A stretch of 64,000 nucleotides of DNA from Sporodiniella umbellata (lineage: Eukaryota; Mucoromycota; Mucoromycetes; Mucorales; Rhizopodaceae), in the NCBI GenBank assembly GCA_025677835.1, contig JAIXMR010000003.1:124001-188000 (forward strand). Direction: 5' to 3'. The notes beneath the pieces were generated by a model, which searched no databases, was not told the DNA's origin, and worked only from the letters and a program-made list of their open reading frames with translations. Shown piece after piece: positions 48,454-59,154 of the stretch; within the stretch, counting starts at the first letter, position 1, and each line of letters opens with the position of its first letter. The position numbers and the translations under genes are program-made.

Positions 48454-50375
48454 TTAAACAAGCATCTTGGACATGTATGGGCCTTTTGTATATAAAGCAA
48501 AAAAAAAGATGATTAATTACAAGATAAATATCCTATATCTTTGCTCTTTTTACCGTCTAATTCATAACCAAGCTTAGCGTAATAGTGTCTTACGCCTACA
48601 CCAGAGATAACACTCAACTTTTCACTTCCATGTTCTTCTCTGGCAATACGAGCTGCTTCCTCCATCAAGAGGGTGCCGAAACCTTGGTGTTGGAACTTGG
48701 TGGGGTCGCGGTCATGCATAGGTACAACAGAACCATAGACGTGGAGTTCACGCACAATAGAGGTAGGTACAGCAGTCAATTCAGGTCTGAAGGTTTGAGG
48801 AGAGCACTTTCTCAAACGAAGCAAACCCACAAGAATATCTTGCTCAGGATCTTCGTAAGACAAGAAAGTCTCCCAACCACCGTTCGCGACATAATCACGT
48901 CGGATCAGTTCCACTTGATCTGGTTTAATTTTCTGGTGAATTTCTGTGATTCCCACTTCACGCGTTCTAACATCACGACATTCAGTACCGAGATCTTTCA
49001 TACGGTTCAATGCCAATTCACGAAGGTTACCATGTTCAACACCCGAGGTAACCAGAGGCATTGGAATATCGCGTTGAACACGATAGACGCGAGTCCATGG
49101 AGGCACCAGAGCCAAGATACGAGCCACAAGATCAACCAGGGCATTGGGAGTGTAATTTTGGTATCTTTTTGTTCTCCAAAGCTCATACAGACCTGTGCCA
49201 CGAATGACAAGTGTGGGGTAAATCTTGAGACCGTCAGAACGGAAGGCTGGGTTTTCAAAGTATTCTTTAAATTGCTCCATGTCTCGTTCCATGCCCACGT
49301 TGGGCAAATCAGGCATCATATGCGACACAATCTTGAAGCCAGCGTCTTTGCCCATCTGGAAAGATTCAGTCACAGCCTTTACAGTATGTCCACGGTTCGT
49401 GTCTCGAGCCACATCCTCATACACACTCTGGACGCCAATCTCGAGACGAGTACAGCCGTATCGCAGCATATGACTCAAATGAGGCTTCAGACAATAATCG
49501 GGTCGGGTTTCGATTGTGATGCCAATACACTTTGTCTGGCTCTGTTGGGAATATCTCACAGCTTCGTCCAGGTTGTTGCTGGTATGACCCGAGAGTGAGT
49601 CGTGCAGGTTTTGGATAAACCAGTTTCGGTAATCTTCTGCTAAGGACATAAACGTACCGCCCATAATAATATACTCTACTTTATCCACGCTGTGACCTAA
49701 ACTCCGGAGTTGATCGACTCGACCTCGGCTTTGTTCATAAGGGTCGTAGCGTGCACGGATAGCACGCATCGAAGTAGGTTCATAGCCCGTGTAAGATTGT
49801 GTTGAATATTCAAAATCTGAATCAGGTCCACCAGGACAGTAAACACAGATGTTTCCGGTCATTGCAATATGTGGGCATCGGTGAGGTTTACACATGACAG
49901 CTACAACAGCGATCTATTTTGTTTTTCACAATCATCTATTTAGTGCTTTTCTTTTTTTTTTTTTTTTTTGGCATTTTAAAAAAAGGATCTATACTTTACA
50001 CCTGAAGCGGTTCGAACTGGCTTTGCTTTCAATTTAGGCAAAAGAGCTGCTTTGTGTTGCTCGGGAATGGCTGCGATGATCTCTACAAGTTTAGGTTGAT
50101 TTTGTAATTTATTTCTTCGAGCAGCTCTGTTTTTGATTCCATTCAGATTGGCATCTTTTCCTGCTTCGGCTGCAGCAACAAGTTCGGCCACAATTTCTGA
50201 ACATGTTCGAACCAAAAGTTCTGCCTAAAGCAATCAATGTCAATAGCCTCGTTTTTAAAGATGCCAAAAAAAAAAAAGAATTACTTGTGAGGGTCCTATT
50301 TGACAAAGATTGAGTTTGACTACTTTGCTATTTGGTTTCTTTTGTTTGTTTACCTTTTTTGTTTTTACTGGACAT
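48454..50375 (-). CDS. ELP3: Elongator subunit Elp3
   Basis: Radical-SAM/acetyltransferase catalytic subunit of Elongator, which makes cm5/mcm5-type wobble-uridine tRNA modifications. The main exons (50224-50000, 49913-48554 and 48482-48454) encode about 537 aa. Motifs are [35 protein letters not shown], with the radical-SAM cysteines continuing in ICVYCPGG. Then [40 protein letters not shown], and the GNAT domain with [20 protein letters not shown] and [18 protein letters not shown]. The last 29-nt exon gives PYMSKMLV, the conserved end; unspliced, the frame runs into [12 protein letters not shown]. The N-terminus (ATG at 50375, then [18 protein letters not shown]) is tentative because the first intron would be implausibly short. 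Confidence 0.92.
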
Positions 50376-50472
50376 TATTATTGCAAGTTTAAGCAAAAGA
50401 AAAAGCGAGCTGTCATTTTTTTTCGCTAGTAAAAAAAAAAAAAAAAAAAAAAGTGACGGTTTTCAACTACTA

Positions 50473-50636
50473 CAATCGACAAAACTAGGTTGGGCCAATG
50501 AGAATAGTATTTGGTCATTTATGAATAAAAATGGGACACGGGTAGAAGAGTGAGATGCAAGTACGACGATAGGGCAAAACGAGACCATGTTCATGTTTTT
50601 CAGACAAACCAAGAGAGCTTTGGTTTTTTTTTTTTT
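50473..50636 (+). repeat. left terminal inverted repeat
   Basis: Begins CAATCGACAAAACTAGG and ends in a poly-T run after GAGAGCTTTGG. It is the reverse complement of 51392-51554 with two substitutions and a one-base homopolymer difference. Confidence 0.85.
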
Positions 50637-51391
50637 GGAAAAAATAAAAGAAAAAAAAGTTCGTCAGAGATTTTTGCTGCTTATTGAACAAGAACCTGCA
50701 CTATGACAGTCTAGGTCTTTTAAAATACCAAGGGTGTTTACTGCACTATATGGAGGTAGGGTTTTTTAAAATACTTTTGGAGGGTGCGAATATATATGAA
50801 AGGCGACTTGTTATAATAAAGGAACATATATTTTTGGTATGGTACATATGTATTTTTTCCCTCTATATTTATGCCGACATGTTTGGATCGACTATTAAAG
50901 AAAAAAAAGGCAAGAACAAAGAGTTTTAAACATTGACTATGGTAAGAATTAGATACACACAACACTTCAGGTAGCTAGCTCTCTGCGAAAAAACAGACAG
51001 TACACAAACTGACAAGAACTTGCTCATTATAGGAGACGACGCTTTAAATGTAAGCCATACATTGAAGCCACTACTGATGGTAGTAAACTCAATACCTTTT
51101 CTATATTTATGTTTTCTGGTTTTTCTATTTTGATGAGCTAAGGCCTCTAAAAAAAAAAAAGAAATAGGCTTATCAAACAAAAAACACGCAAAAAAAAAAA
51201 AAAAAAAAGCTGGTACTGAAAGCAAAGCAAACCCACACAACTATGAAAATTTTAGACAAGACCACAGGTCTTTATACGAAACAGAAAGTAATGTTTAAAA
51301 AACGGTATAGGCTTGTCCAGGGCAAGAACATGAAGCCGTAACTAAAACTATCATCTTGAGTCTCTTTAGTTAATTTTTTTTTGTCCAAAAG

Positions 51392-51554
51392 AAAAAAAAA
51401 AAACCAAAGCTCTCTTGGTTTGTCTGAAAAACATGAACATGGTCTCGTTTTGCCCTATCGTCGTACTTGCATCTCACTCTTCTACCCGTGTCCCATTTTT
51501 ATTCATAAATGACCAAATGCTATTCTCATTGGCCCAACCTAGTTTTGTCGACTG
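51392..51554 (-). repeat. right terminal inverted repeat
   Basis: On the - strand it begins CAGTCGACAAAACTAGG and ends in the same poly-T run. It pairs with 50473-50636. Confidence 0.85.
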
Positions 51555-51958
51555 TAAAATTAAGGGGGCCAACTGCAATTCATTTAGAGAGTTGCAATCC
51601 AAGCCATGTTTTTTCATTATTATTTTATTTCATTTCTTTTTAATTATGTTGATCCATTGATCAGTTAATTTCCCCCTATATCCCTTTTGTCTGTCAACTC
51701 AGATTACACACTGACTTTATGAACTTGATTCAATGTTTTCCTGCCCCTTAATTTTGTAAGGTTATCAGCCTAGTTTGTTCCCTTAAGTAAAAGCCATTTT
51801 TATTATTGTTTTGAAAGTACTCATGTCTGTAGAATGGTGACGTAGCATGGGCTACAAAACCGAGTTAATATGTTTAACAAAAAAAAAAAGTAAATAAATA
51901 AACTATCCATCTTTGACTACTCCCTTTTTGTGCAAAAAAGATAAAAATAAAAACTATG

Positions 51959-51966
51959 TATAAATA
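51959..51966 (+). promoter_or_regulatory. TATA box of SxIP-protein gene
   Basis: TATAAATA followed by GAGC, 52 bp before the ATG at 52018, a normal spacing for a TATA-driven gene with a short leader. Confidence 0.5.
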
Positions 51967-52017
51967 GAGCTTCTTTTGCTTGTTTGTTTTTCTTTTCTTT
52001 TTACTTACTTTACGCCT

Positions 52018-53074
52018 ATGACACAATCCGGCCTTTGCGTGTTCAATAAACTTAAAAAAAAAGCGACCAAGCAGGAGTCGGGTGGCTCAGACCATGTCCA
52101 AGGTTGGCTCCTGGAAGTTTCTTCATTTCAAGAAGAAAAAAGTAGCGTTGCAGGGTACTTGACTTCACCACGGAGCGTAACCTAATCTCTTATTTGTTTT
52201 ACAGTTTGGCTTTGAGCAACATGAATCGAGCAGAGAGTATCCATTCGATAGATAGCGTGGATCTTGATGACTTGATCAACGCTAATTACACCACAGATAT
52301 GGGAGACGAAACTGATTTACCTGATTTGGCCTATTTGGATATTATTGATGACTCTACTGAAGACTTTTGGAATCTAAATCTAGTAAATTATCATCCAACT
52401 CCCAAAAAAAGAAAACATTGTTTTTCTTATTTTGTTTTCCTTTTCCAATACTAGTCGGACGAAGCAACGAGTTCATCAGACAACGAATTTAACGAGTTTA
52501 TGCTGACCGTAAGCAATTCTAAAAAAAAAAAAAAAAGGATCTCTCAGCTTTTCTCCTTTTTTTTTTTTTTTTTTGTAGTCTGTGGAGTTAGAATGGGATT
52601 CGCCTACCGAGAAAGTACCTGCACCAAGGCTGAAGAAAGGTAACATTCGATTTAAGACTTGAGTATAGTAATAATAACGCTCTTTTCTCCCTAAATTCAG
52701 CCCTTTATCCACACAAACGATCTGGTAGCTTTAGTAGTGATACCAGCCTAGCATCACAGTCCACCTTTCGATACTCTAGCCTTCATTCGTCTCGCCCCGT
52801 CAGTCGCCAAAGCAACACATCCTCTCCAAGAAGCCCTCGCATACCCACACCAACCCGATCAACTAAGAAATCATCCTCTATTCCCACACCGTTCAACCGA
52901 ACAGGCCAGATGCCCTGCCGAAGCCCGACTCTTAGCTCACGACTCTTTCCTGAGGAATCACGGATTCCAAGCCCCACTCAAAGACCAAGTGGTCTTCGTA
53001 CGCCTAGTACAGTCAGCACCCTATTTCCAAAAAAAACCCGTAATAAAGTCATTCAACTCACAGCTTTAAAGTAA
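52018..53074 (+). CDS. Ser/Pro-rich protein with SxIP motifs, 267 aa
   Basis: Five exons close in frame: 52018-52154, 52205-52382, 52455-52508, 52579-52639 and 52701-53074. The N-terminal half is acidic (SIDSVDLDDLINANY, DIIDDSTEDFW, SDNEFNEFMLT, VELEWDSPTEK). The C-terminal half is disordered, basic and Ser/Thr/Pro-rich: SSPRSPRIPTPTRS, KKSSSIPTPFNRTG, EESRIPSPTQRPSG. SSIP and SRIP fit the S-x-I-P motif that recruits proteins to microtubule ends through EB1, and the flanking basic/Pro/Ser context is typical. Numerous SP/TP sites suggest proline-directed phosphorylation. No globular domain and no named orthologue recognised, so EB1 binding is an inference from motif and context. Confidence 0.75.
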
Positions 53075-54722
53075 AAACAATAAAAACATTTACATTCACA
53101 CATTCTTTAAACCACAATAACAAAAACAGACCAAACAAACCCCTTTTGACTATCTTTGTTTTAGCCCATATTCTTGGAAACATTACGTTTTTCCAGCAAC
53201 AGAGATCAAAACCTATTGTACTCTTAAAACAGATTACGGCAGACTCCATCTTGGTTATCGCAAAGTCTTAAACAATAACAGGGTTTGATTTAAATCAAGC
53301 GACGGACGCTTGTTGATCACCCAATGCTTTCAATCGGATGTGGATAAAACAAATGTTATCTAGGCAGAGGTATCTGTATCACCTGTTCGAATCTATCCCA
53401 TTACTTTGTTTTGAACACAATGCCCAAAAGGAAGTGTACATACTTCCCTTGTTTTGAATGAGCACATGGAAGGGTGTGTTCGATTTTTGGTGCAGTTTAA
53501 CCATACTACTGATTATACACAAAGCTTAACCATGCATTGCTTTTTTCTTAACAATGTTTGGGGGGCCATTGTTTTGTATTGTCCTGAGCACATTTATTGG
53601 GGTGCACAGACTTCAGGGATTTTGATAGTCCGTTGATTTTGAAGTACATACTGTGGGTGAGGGACAACATGGGGCCCTCAATATATGCAGTCTCTGCTCT
53701 TTTTTTCTCAAGAGTGCATGCTGGCCACTTTAAGCATACCTTTCTAGGTATTATGCCAAGTGTAGCATGCGCGGTTATTTTGTTCTTCAGCTCCATATGG
53801 CTTAATTGATACTCAGCATAAACAGAATGGGAGCAACACAAAACAAATGGACAGCGCCAAGAAACCTTGTAGGCGGAAATGACAGAAAGTACGTTTTTCA
53901 TCAGATAGGCCCAATTGATGGGAAAATAGGCATGGTTTGGGGATACACGCTAGACTACTGGACTTGAAAGCATCTTTTGGATCAGAAATCAAGCGCGTTG
54001 GGGGCAAATCTGTGGCAAGGTGGGCATGCTTACGAAAGAAAAGGCTTTTATGCACAAGAACTTGACAGATGGGAATTATCTCTGTTTGGTAAACAGATCG
54101 AGAATCATTTGTCAGCTTGCGGGTCGTCTGACATTGCCAAATACTCTAGTACTTTCCATCCTATTGCGCTGTGTAACTCCGACCGGAGCACTAGTGAGAC
54201 TCGCGAGGGGGGATTTACGGTAATTGCCGCCACGATGCTCCACTCAAGAAGGCGACGTAGGCCAATCAGATCGACGATTGATAATAAACTAAATCACCGA
54301 TATCTGTTGAAATGGAAGCAAGAGATTCGTCATTGTTCTGCTCTGCAAAAGGAAATTTCGTTTTCTTTCTTTTTTTGGGTGGGCTTTTTTAAGATACTTT
54401 CGTAAGTTGTGCTGAAAACGCTCGGCCTTTTAAATTAAGTCAAAACGACTTGTCACAAGATCAATGGATAGAAACTTGTTGGCTTCTTAATGGCTAAGGT
54501 AGTAAACATTAGCCATCGTTTTTCCGTTTTTTTTTTTTTTTTTTTTTTTTTCGGATGATTTAATTATTCGTCCCGATGAGTCAATTCGAATTGTTTTCAT
54601 CTTGTTTAGCCTCCGATTGCCGTGCGTGGAAGCTTGTTGCTATGGTAACAGTGTTACACAAACCTACCGGTTTCGCCGAAAGCAGTGCTTACAAATAGGC
54701 GCCACCCCTTAAAAAAAAACTA
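53075..54722. other. intergenic, no gene supported
   Basis: About 1.65 kb with moderate GC. Frames around 53450-54400 are open in several phases but show no family-like content. A poly-T run lies at 54529-54551. The last part is the promoter of the zinc-finger gene. Confidence 0.45.
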
Positions 54723-54730
54723 TATAAATA
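54723..54730 (+). promoter_or_regulatory. TATA box of zinc-finger gene
   Basis: TATAAATA followed by AAAGC, 96 bp upstream of the ATG at 54826. Confidence 0.5.
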
Positions 54731-54825
54731 AAAGCAAATCTTTCCTCCAAGACTTTAAAAATTTGCTTTTTCTTCTTCCACATTATTTTTGATTTTATTT
54801 ATTTTTTTGCCTTAAATCAAGTAAC

Positions 54826-55659
54826 ATGTTTACAGACTACAAAACCAGTATGCCTGCATTGGGCCATTCTCCTATGATCTCCACACCTTATCTCGATGTG
54901 GATACACCTTTTACCCCACCTTTCTTTGACGTAGAACCTGATTTTTCACCCTATCTGGCCTTTGCAGCCTTCGGCCAAACACCAATTCTAAAGCAAGATG
55001 TGTGTATTTCCAACTACCTTCAACAAGGTGCTACAGCCGAATTCAATGGAGATCCTAGCGAACTCTTAATTGACAAGTCTAAGACGCCTCAATGGCCCTC
55101 TTATGGTATCGAGCTAACCAACGAACAAGATGAGGGACTTTTCCCCCCTCTTGACACACAATGGTCCAACGAAGGGTCTACCAAAGAAACCCCTGATGAA
55201 GTGATGGAACTTCTGCCTAACGAACTTGACATTGAATCCGCTCAAGAAGAGGCTGACGAAGATTACAAGCCTGTGACTTCACCCGCGCCACGTGGTAAAA
55301 GAACAAAACGCGCCGAAAAACCCAAGCGCGTTGAACAAGCTAGCCGAGTAGAAAAACCCAAACGGGGTAAGCGCGTCGAAGGCAAGCTGCACCAATGCCC
55401 TTACTGTGATCACGTCTCCAAACGTCGTTACAACCTGAGCACTCATATCAAGACACACGATAAGCAGCGCGTCAAGGAATTCGAATGCTCTGAATGTCAG
55501 AGTCGATTTGATCGCCGCCACGATCGAGATCGCCATTTGGCCACTGTCCATCGCGGTAAGCGTGCAATTATCTGTCCTTGTTGTTCTATTCAGTTCAGCC
55601 GACGTGACGCTCTCAATCGTCATTTGGCCCAAAGACATGAACAAGAAAATGACGACTAG
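54826..55659 (+). CDS. C2H2 zinc-finger transcription factor, 277 aa
   Basis: Single exon. Residues 1-150 are acidic and rich in Pro/Thr/Ser (PALGHSPMISTPYLDVDTPF and further acidic stretches), resembling an activation region. A basic segment with repeated KPKRVE/KRGKRVEG units (about 155-185) could be a nuclear localisation signal. Three tandem C2H2 fingers end the protein: CPYCDHVSKRRYNLSTHIKTH, CSECQSRFDRRHDRDRHLATVH and CPCCSIQFSRRDALNRHLAQRH, with linkers longer than the classical TGEKP. The tail is short (EQENDD). TATA-containing promoter and intronless structure suggest an inducible regulator. DNA target unknown. Confidence 0.88.
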   Translation: MFTDYKTSMPALGHSPMISTPYLDVDTPFTPPFFDVEPDFSPYLAFAAFGQTPILKQDVCISNYLQQGATAEFNGDPSELLIDKSKTPQWPSYGIELTNEQDEGLFPPLDTQWSNEGSTKETPDEVMELLPNELDIESAQEEADEDYKPVTSPAPRGKRTKRAEKPKRVEQASRVEKPKRGKRVEGKLHQCPYCDHVSKRRYNLSTHIKTHDKQRVKEFECSECQSRFDRRHDRDRHLATVHRGKRAIICPCCSIQFSRRDALNRHLAQRHEQENDD

Positions 55660-57262
55660 CTGACGAACTCAAACCATTTTACTGTGCAAGTATTACTACC
55701 ACCCTTAAACATACGCAAGTCTCTCCATATAGACTTTGACAAGAAGACAACATTCTTATCACAGCCCCCTCCCTCTCCAAAACAAAATCAATCAAAAAAA
55801 TCAAGCCAGACGCTCTGTCGTAACCTCTCCCATTTACATTCTTTTCTTTGGTCACCTTGGGCTTTTTTATTTCATGTTATTTTTACTACTACTTTACTGT
55901 TATTATTATTACTGTTATTAATGCAACAGACGAATGCACGTCTGTTAAATAAAAATAAAACTCTTGAGTCATTTTGACTCACATACACCAAAACTAATTT
56001 TTTGTTCTACAACCTTTCTTTGCTAATCAATCAGATTTTCACAGTATTCGCTCGATGCTTGCTTAACATACTAAAATTACTTGCAGTTTTTTTTTTTTTT
56101 TTTTTTTTTTTTTCCAAGAGCGATTGGCTGACAATCTGCAGGATGTATTCTGTATCTCGATTTCATCTCAAGCCCCCTTTCCTAATCTATTCTCTGTTTC
56201 AGTAAAATACACATGGGCTACATTTTCGCTTTTTTTTCTTTTTTTTTTTTTTTTTTTGTTAAAGCCAGTTTCAAGTAACTTTGTTGAACTATTGATGAAA
56301 AAAAAGAGAGACCCCATCAACTGTTACAGTTTTCACTTTATTACGTCTTGCATGCTTCTGTTACTTTCTTTTTTAAACGTCAGCCCTTCCAGAGTGTTGG
56401 AAAGAGGCTAGCATACTGAATTTATTTCATAAAAAAAACAGAAATCTCCGCACACTATGCATCTTTAATAGGCTCATACAAAGAGCTTTTTGATTGGCAT
56501 AAACTTGAAAGCTGTGTTTGTAAAGCATTTGTTGGATAGCTTGTTACACTAAAACGTACTAAGTTTCTACTTCTAGTCGCGAATGTTTTCTTTTTTTCGT
56601 TACCAATTCATTAAATCAAGATGTCATCAAGATACTGGCGGGATGGTGGGCGGGGTTGGTGAAGTAGCAAGAGCCAAAGTTTGGAAGTGTTTGTTACTTT
56701 TACTTGGCTAAATGATCAATAGAAGAATAGTAAAAAAAAAAAAAAGTTTGGCTTGTTAGAACTTGAAGTTTTAAAAGGGAAGATTTTTTTTTGGTTGGAT
56801 CTGCTTTTCGTTGAACACGTCTTCTGCATTATGCAGTCTACATTATTTGTTTATTCATTTTTCATTAAAGCATAATAACAATAATAAAAAAGGCACTAAA
56901 AAAAGAAAAGTCTATCAAGGTATAGGCTTGTATCGCTTTGTACAGTCGCTTTTTTATTGTATTCTATAGCTAGTTGTCACCAATCTCCTCTTCGGCTCTT
57001 ACAAACTCAGTGGCACAAAAAAAGATGAGAGGAGCATTGTGAGCCGAAAGGAAGTAAAGGCAAATAAAAGTAGGGTCCAGAATGCTTAAGGGGAATCATA
57101 ACTAAAGGAAAACAATCAATTACTGCAGTAGTAAGCTATATACTTAGGGAGATTTCAGGGTTAATGAAAAAGTCACGCATTCTCTTCAAACAAATGTAAA
57201 ATCGTTATTTTTCTATAAAAAATATACCTCTTTCTTTAAAAAAAAAAAAAAAAATCACAACT
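55660..57262. other. intergenic, no gene supported
   Basis: 1.6 kb with poly-T runs (about 56085-56112 and 56230-56257) and no supported gene. TATAAAA at 57214-57220 is the likely promoter element of the next gene (43 bp before its ATG). Confidence 0.45.
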
Positions 57263-58736
57263 ATGGCAGATACTATTACCAGAGAAAAAGCAGTCTGCTT
57301 GTTCTACAACGAAAAATACACGCCCAAAAAAGCTGATAAATTACTCAAGAAACTCCAAAGCCTCCATGTTGACATTTGTTACGATGAAGATCTAACTAAG
57401 CCCAAATTGGTGTACATGGGATCCATCTTTACCGATCCCGGAAATAACCACACCTACCCAACAAACAGTGAGGTTTTTCCTAAAAAAAGTCCTGCTTCCA
57501 AAGAAATAAATATCGATGAATGTTTCTTTTTGGAGTCCAAGATGTATCGTAAACCCACCAAAAAAAAGGGCGAAACAGCCAATATTTTTTATACACCGGA
57601 TCGAGAACAAAGCTCTGGAGGTTTTGTAGCAAACTATATAGCCGCATGTAAAAAATCAAACAATAATCGTAATGAATGTATGTTATCAATAGTATTACCA
57701 GCATGTATCAGTCTTTAATTTTTTTTTTTTTTTATTGTTGTTTTTAGTGAACACTACTCAAAGTGCGCAGTTTTTGAATACTATATTCATGCCTACACAG
57801 CCAGTCAATTCTGAAATGTATGAAAGAAAGGATATCTTATCCACAGATATGCTTGAAATAGCCAAAGCTATTAGTGAGCCACTCAAAACTATTCAAATCA
57901 GAGGCTTTGGTAGTTGGTGTTTACGCAAAGACGTGTATTTTATTCGAAGTGCTTCTTCAAAAACATATATTGATGGCATCCCACGCACATTTCGTAGTCT
58001 TTATGTTCTTAAGGAGAAATATCTAGGAAAGGCATTGTATTTTACTGATTCGTTTGTCAAAACAAATAACACCTTGTTTAGGTCCCAAACTTGATGAAAT
58101 TCACGGGAGTTTTCTGGAATCCCAACAATATACTCAGGATTTATTGAAGGATGACTATAAAGTTATAGGCGCTGCTCGAAGTCTATTGGAAGATGAAAGC
58201 ACCCAAAGAAAGTTAATAAATATTGCTATGAAAGGTGCCGAGGCGAAGCTAAGGATGGGCTTAAACAGTGTCTTTACAGACTATTCGTTTCTTTCAGAGA
58301 CGGAGATGGAGGAAGAACCATGGAAATACACAAGAACAAAGGGGTGTTTAAAAGGTAATCTCAGTGTTTTGTTATCATAAAGCTAACTTTGTTGTACTAG
58401 ATTTGATTTCGGAGACCCAAGGCAAGAGCTATGTTTGCATAGCCCTTGACGATTTTGAAGACCTTGCATCTGACCGAAATGAACTGAAGGATCTCTTGAT
58501 GTAAGCTGCTTATACACGCGGTAGCAAAATCTCACCTTTTCTCTAGAGAAAATCCAAACATCAAAAAAATAATTATGGTCAAACCGTTTTTCAAGGAGGA
58601 AACACATGTATACAGCTCTGAAGAGATTGTTGACTCGATAGAATCTGAGAACACAGAAAAGCTCACTCGTAAACTGAAAGCTCTTGACTCAGTAGAACAG
58701 CGTGTCTTTAACACAGAATTTTTTGAGAAAAATTAA
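57263..58736 (+). CDS. unknown-family protein, array copy 1
   Basis: First of three tandem paralogues. Exon 1 (57263 to about 57675) starts MADTITREKAVCLFYNEKY and includes DICYDEDLTKPKLVYMGSIF. Exon 2 (from ~57748) has QFLNTIFMPTQPVNSEMYE, IRGFGSWCLRKDVYFIRSAS and RTFRSLYVLKEKYL. Exon 3 (58082-~58354) has GPKLDEIHGSFLESQQYT and ends TKGCLK. The last exons give SYVCIALDDFEDLASDRNEL and ENPNIKKIIMVKPFF, ending FFEKN. Exons 2 and 3 can be joined in frame only by an intron at 58027-58081 that would begin with GA, not GT. If that is not spliced, translation stops soon after LGKALYF. No recognised domain; soluble and mixed alpha/beta in appearance. Function unknown. Confidence 0.65.
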
Positions 58737-59154
58737 AACTAATTCAGGATACAGAATTTTGTCCATCTTTTGCTCTTTTGTGAAACTACCCACAACCTGA
58801 ATTTCAATATTTTATCTGGCAACGCCAGGGTTTTTTGTAACAGTTGTTCAGTATACACAAATTTCTCAGCTTTATGGCTTTCTTTATATCTCTCTATCTT
58901 TAAAATCTTTGATTTTCATTGAAAGCCATAGCCCAAAGAGCTTGGCCACTTTTTTCCTACTGTTTTAATTCGAGTATAGTATCTTAAATTACCCAAAAAT
59001 AAAAAGCGCGTTTTGCTTTGTAACTTGACAGAAACGTAGTACTGGTATTGACTGCCATTAAAATACCGAAGGTGATAGTTAAAACAGGTTGTTTATGTTT
59101 TCAAACTCTCCGATAGATTGACCTTTTTCTTTTCCGTAATATAGAATAGTAGAG
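58737..59154. other. spacer between array copies 1 and 2
   Basis: AT-rich spacer with no open frame of note. Confidence 0.45.

Larger units (their letters stand above)
50473..51554. mobile_element. non-autonomous DNA transposon with long TIRs
   Basis: A 1,082-bp element bounded by terminal inverted repeats of about 164 bp (50473-50636 and 51392-51554). They are near-identical: two base differences, CAATCGAC vs CAGTCGAC at the tip and one T/C inside. The element is flanked by TA on both sides (50471-50472 and 51555-51556), the target-site duplication of Tc1/mariner-like elements. The ~755-bp interior has no transposase-like frame, so it would need transposase from elsewhere. It sits 98 bp upstream of the Elp3 ATG. 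Near-identity of the arms argues for recent insertion or gene conversion. Confidence 0.8.

Noticed and set aside
48585..49598. 337-codon + strand open frame
   Set aside because: Exactly antisense to the conserved Elp3 coding exon; composition has no independent family signal.
53977..54405. 142-codon + strand open frame
   Set aside because: No recognisable motif, no splice or promoter support; several overlapping frames are equally open.
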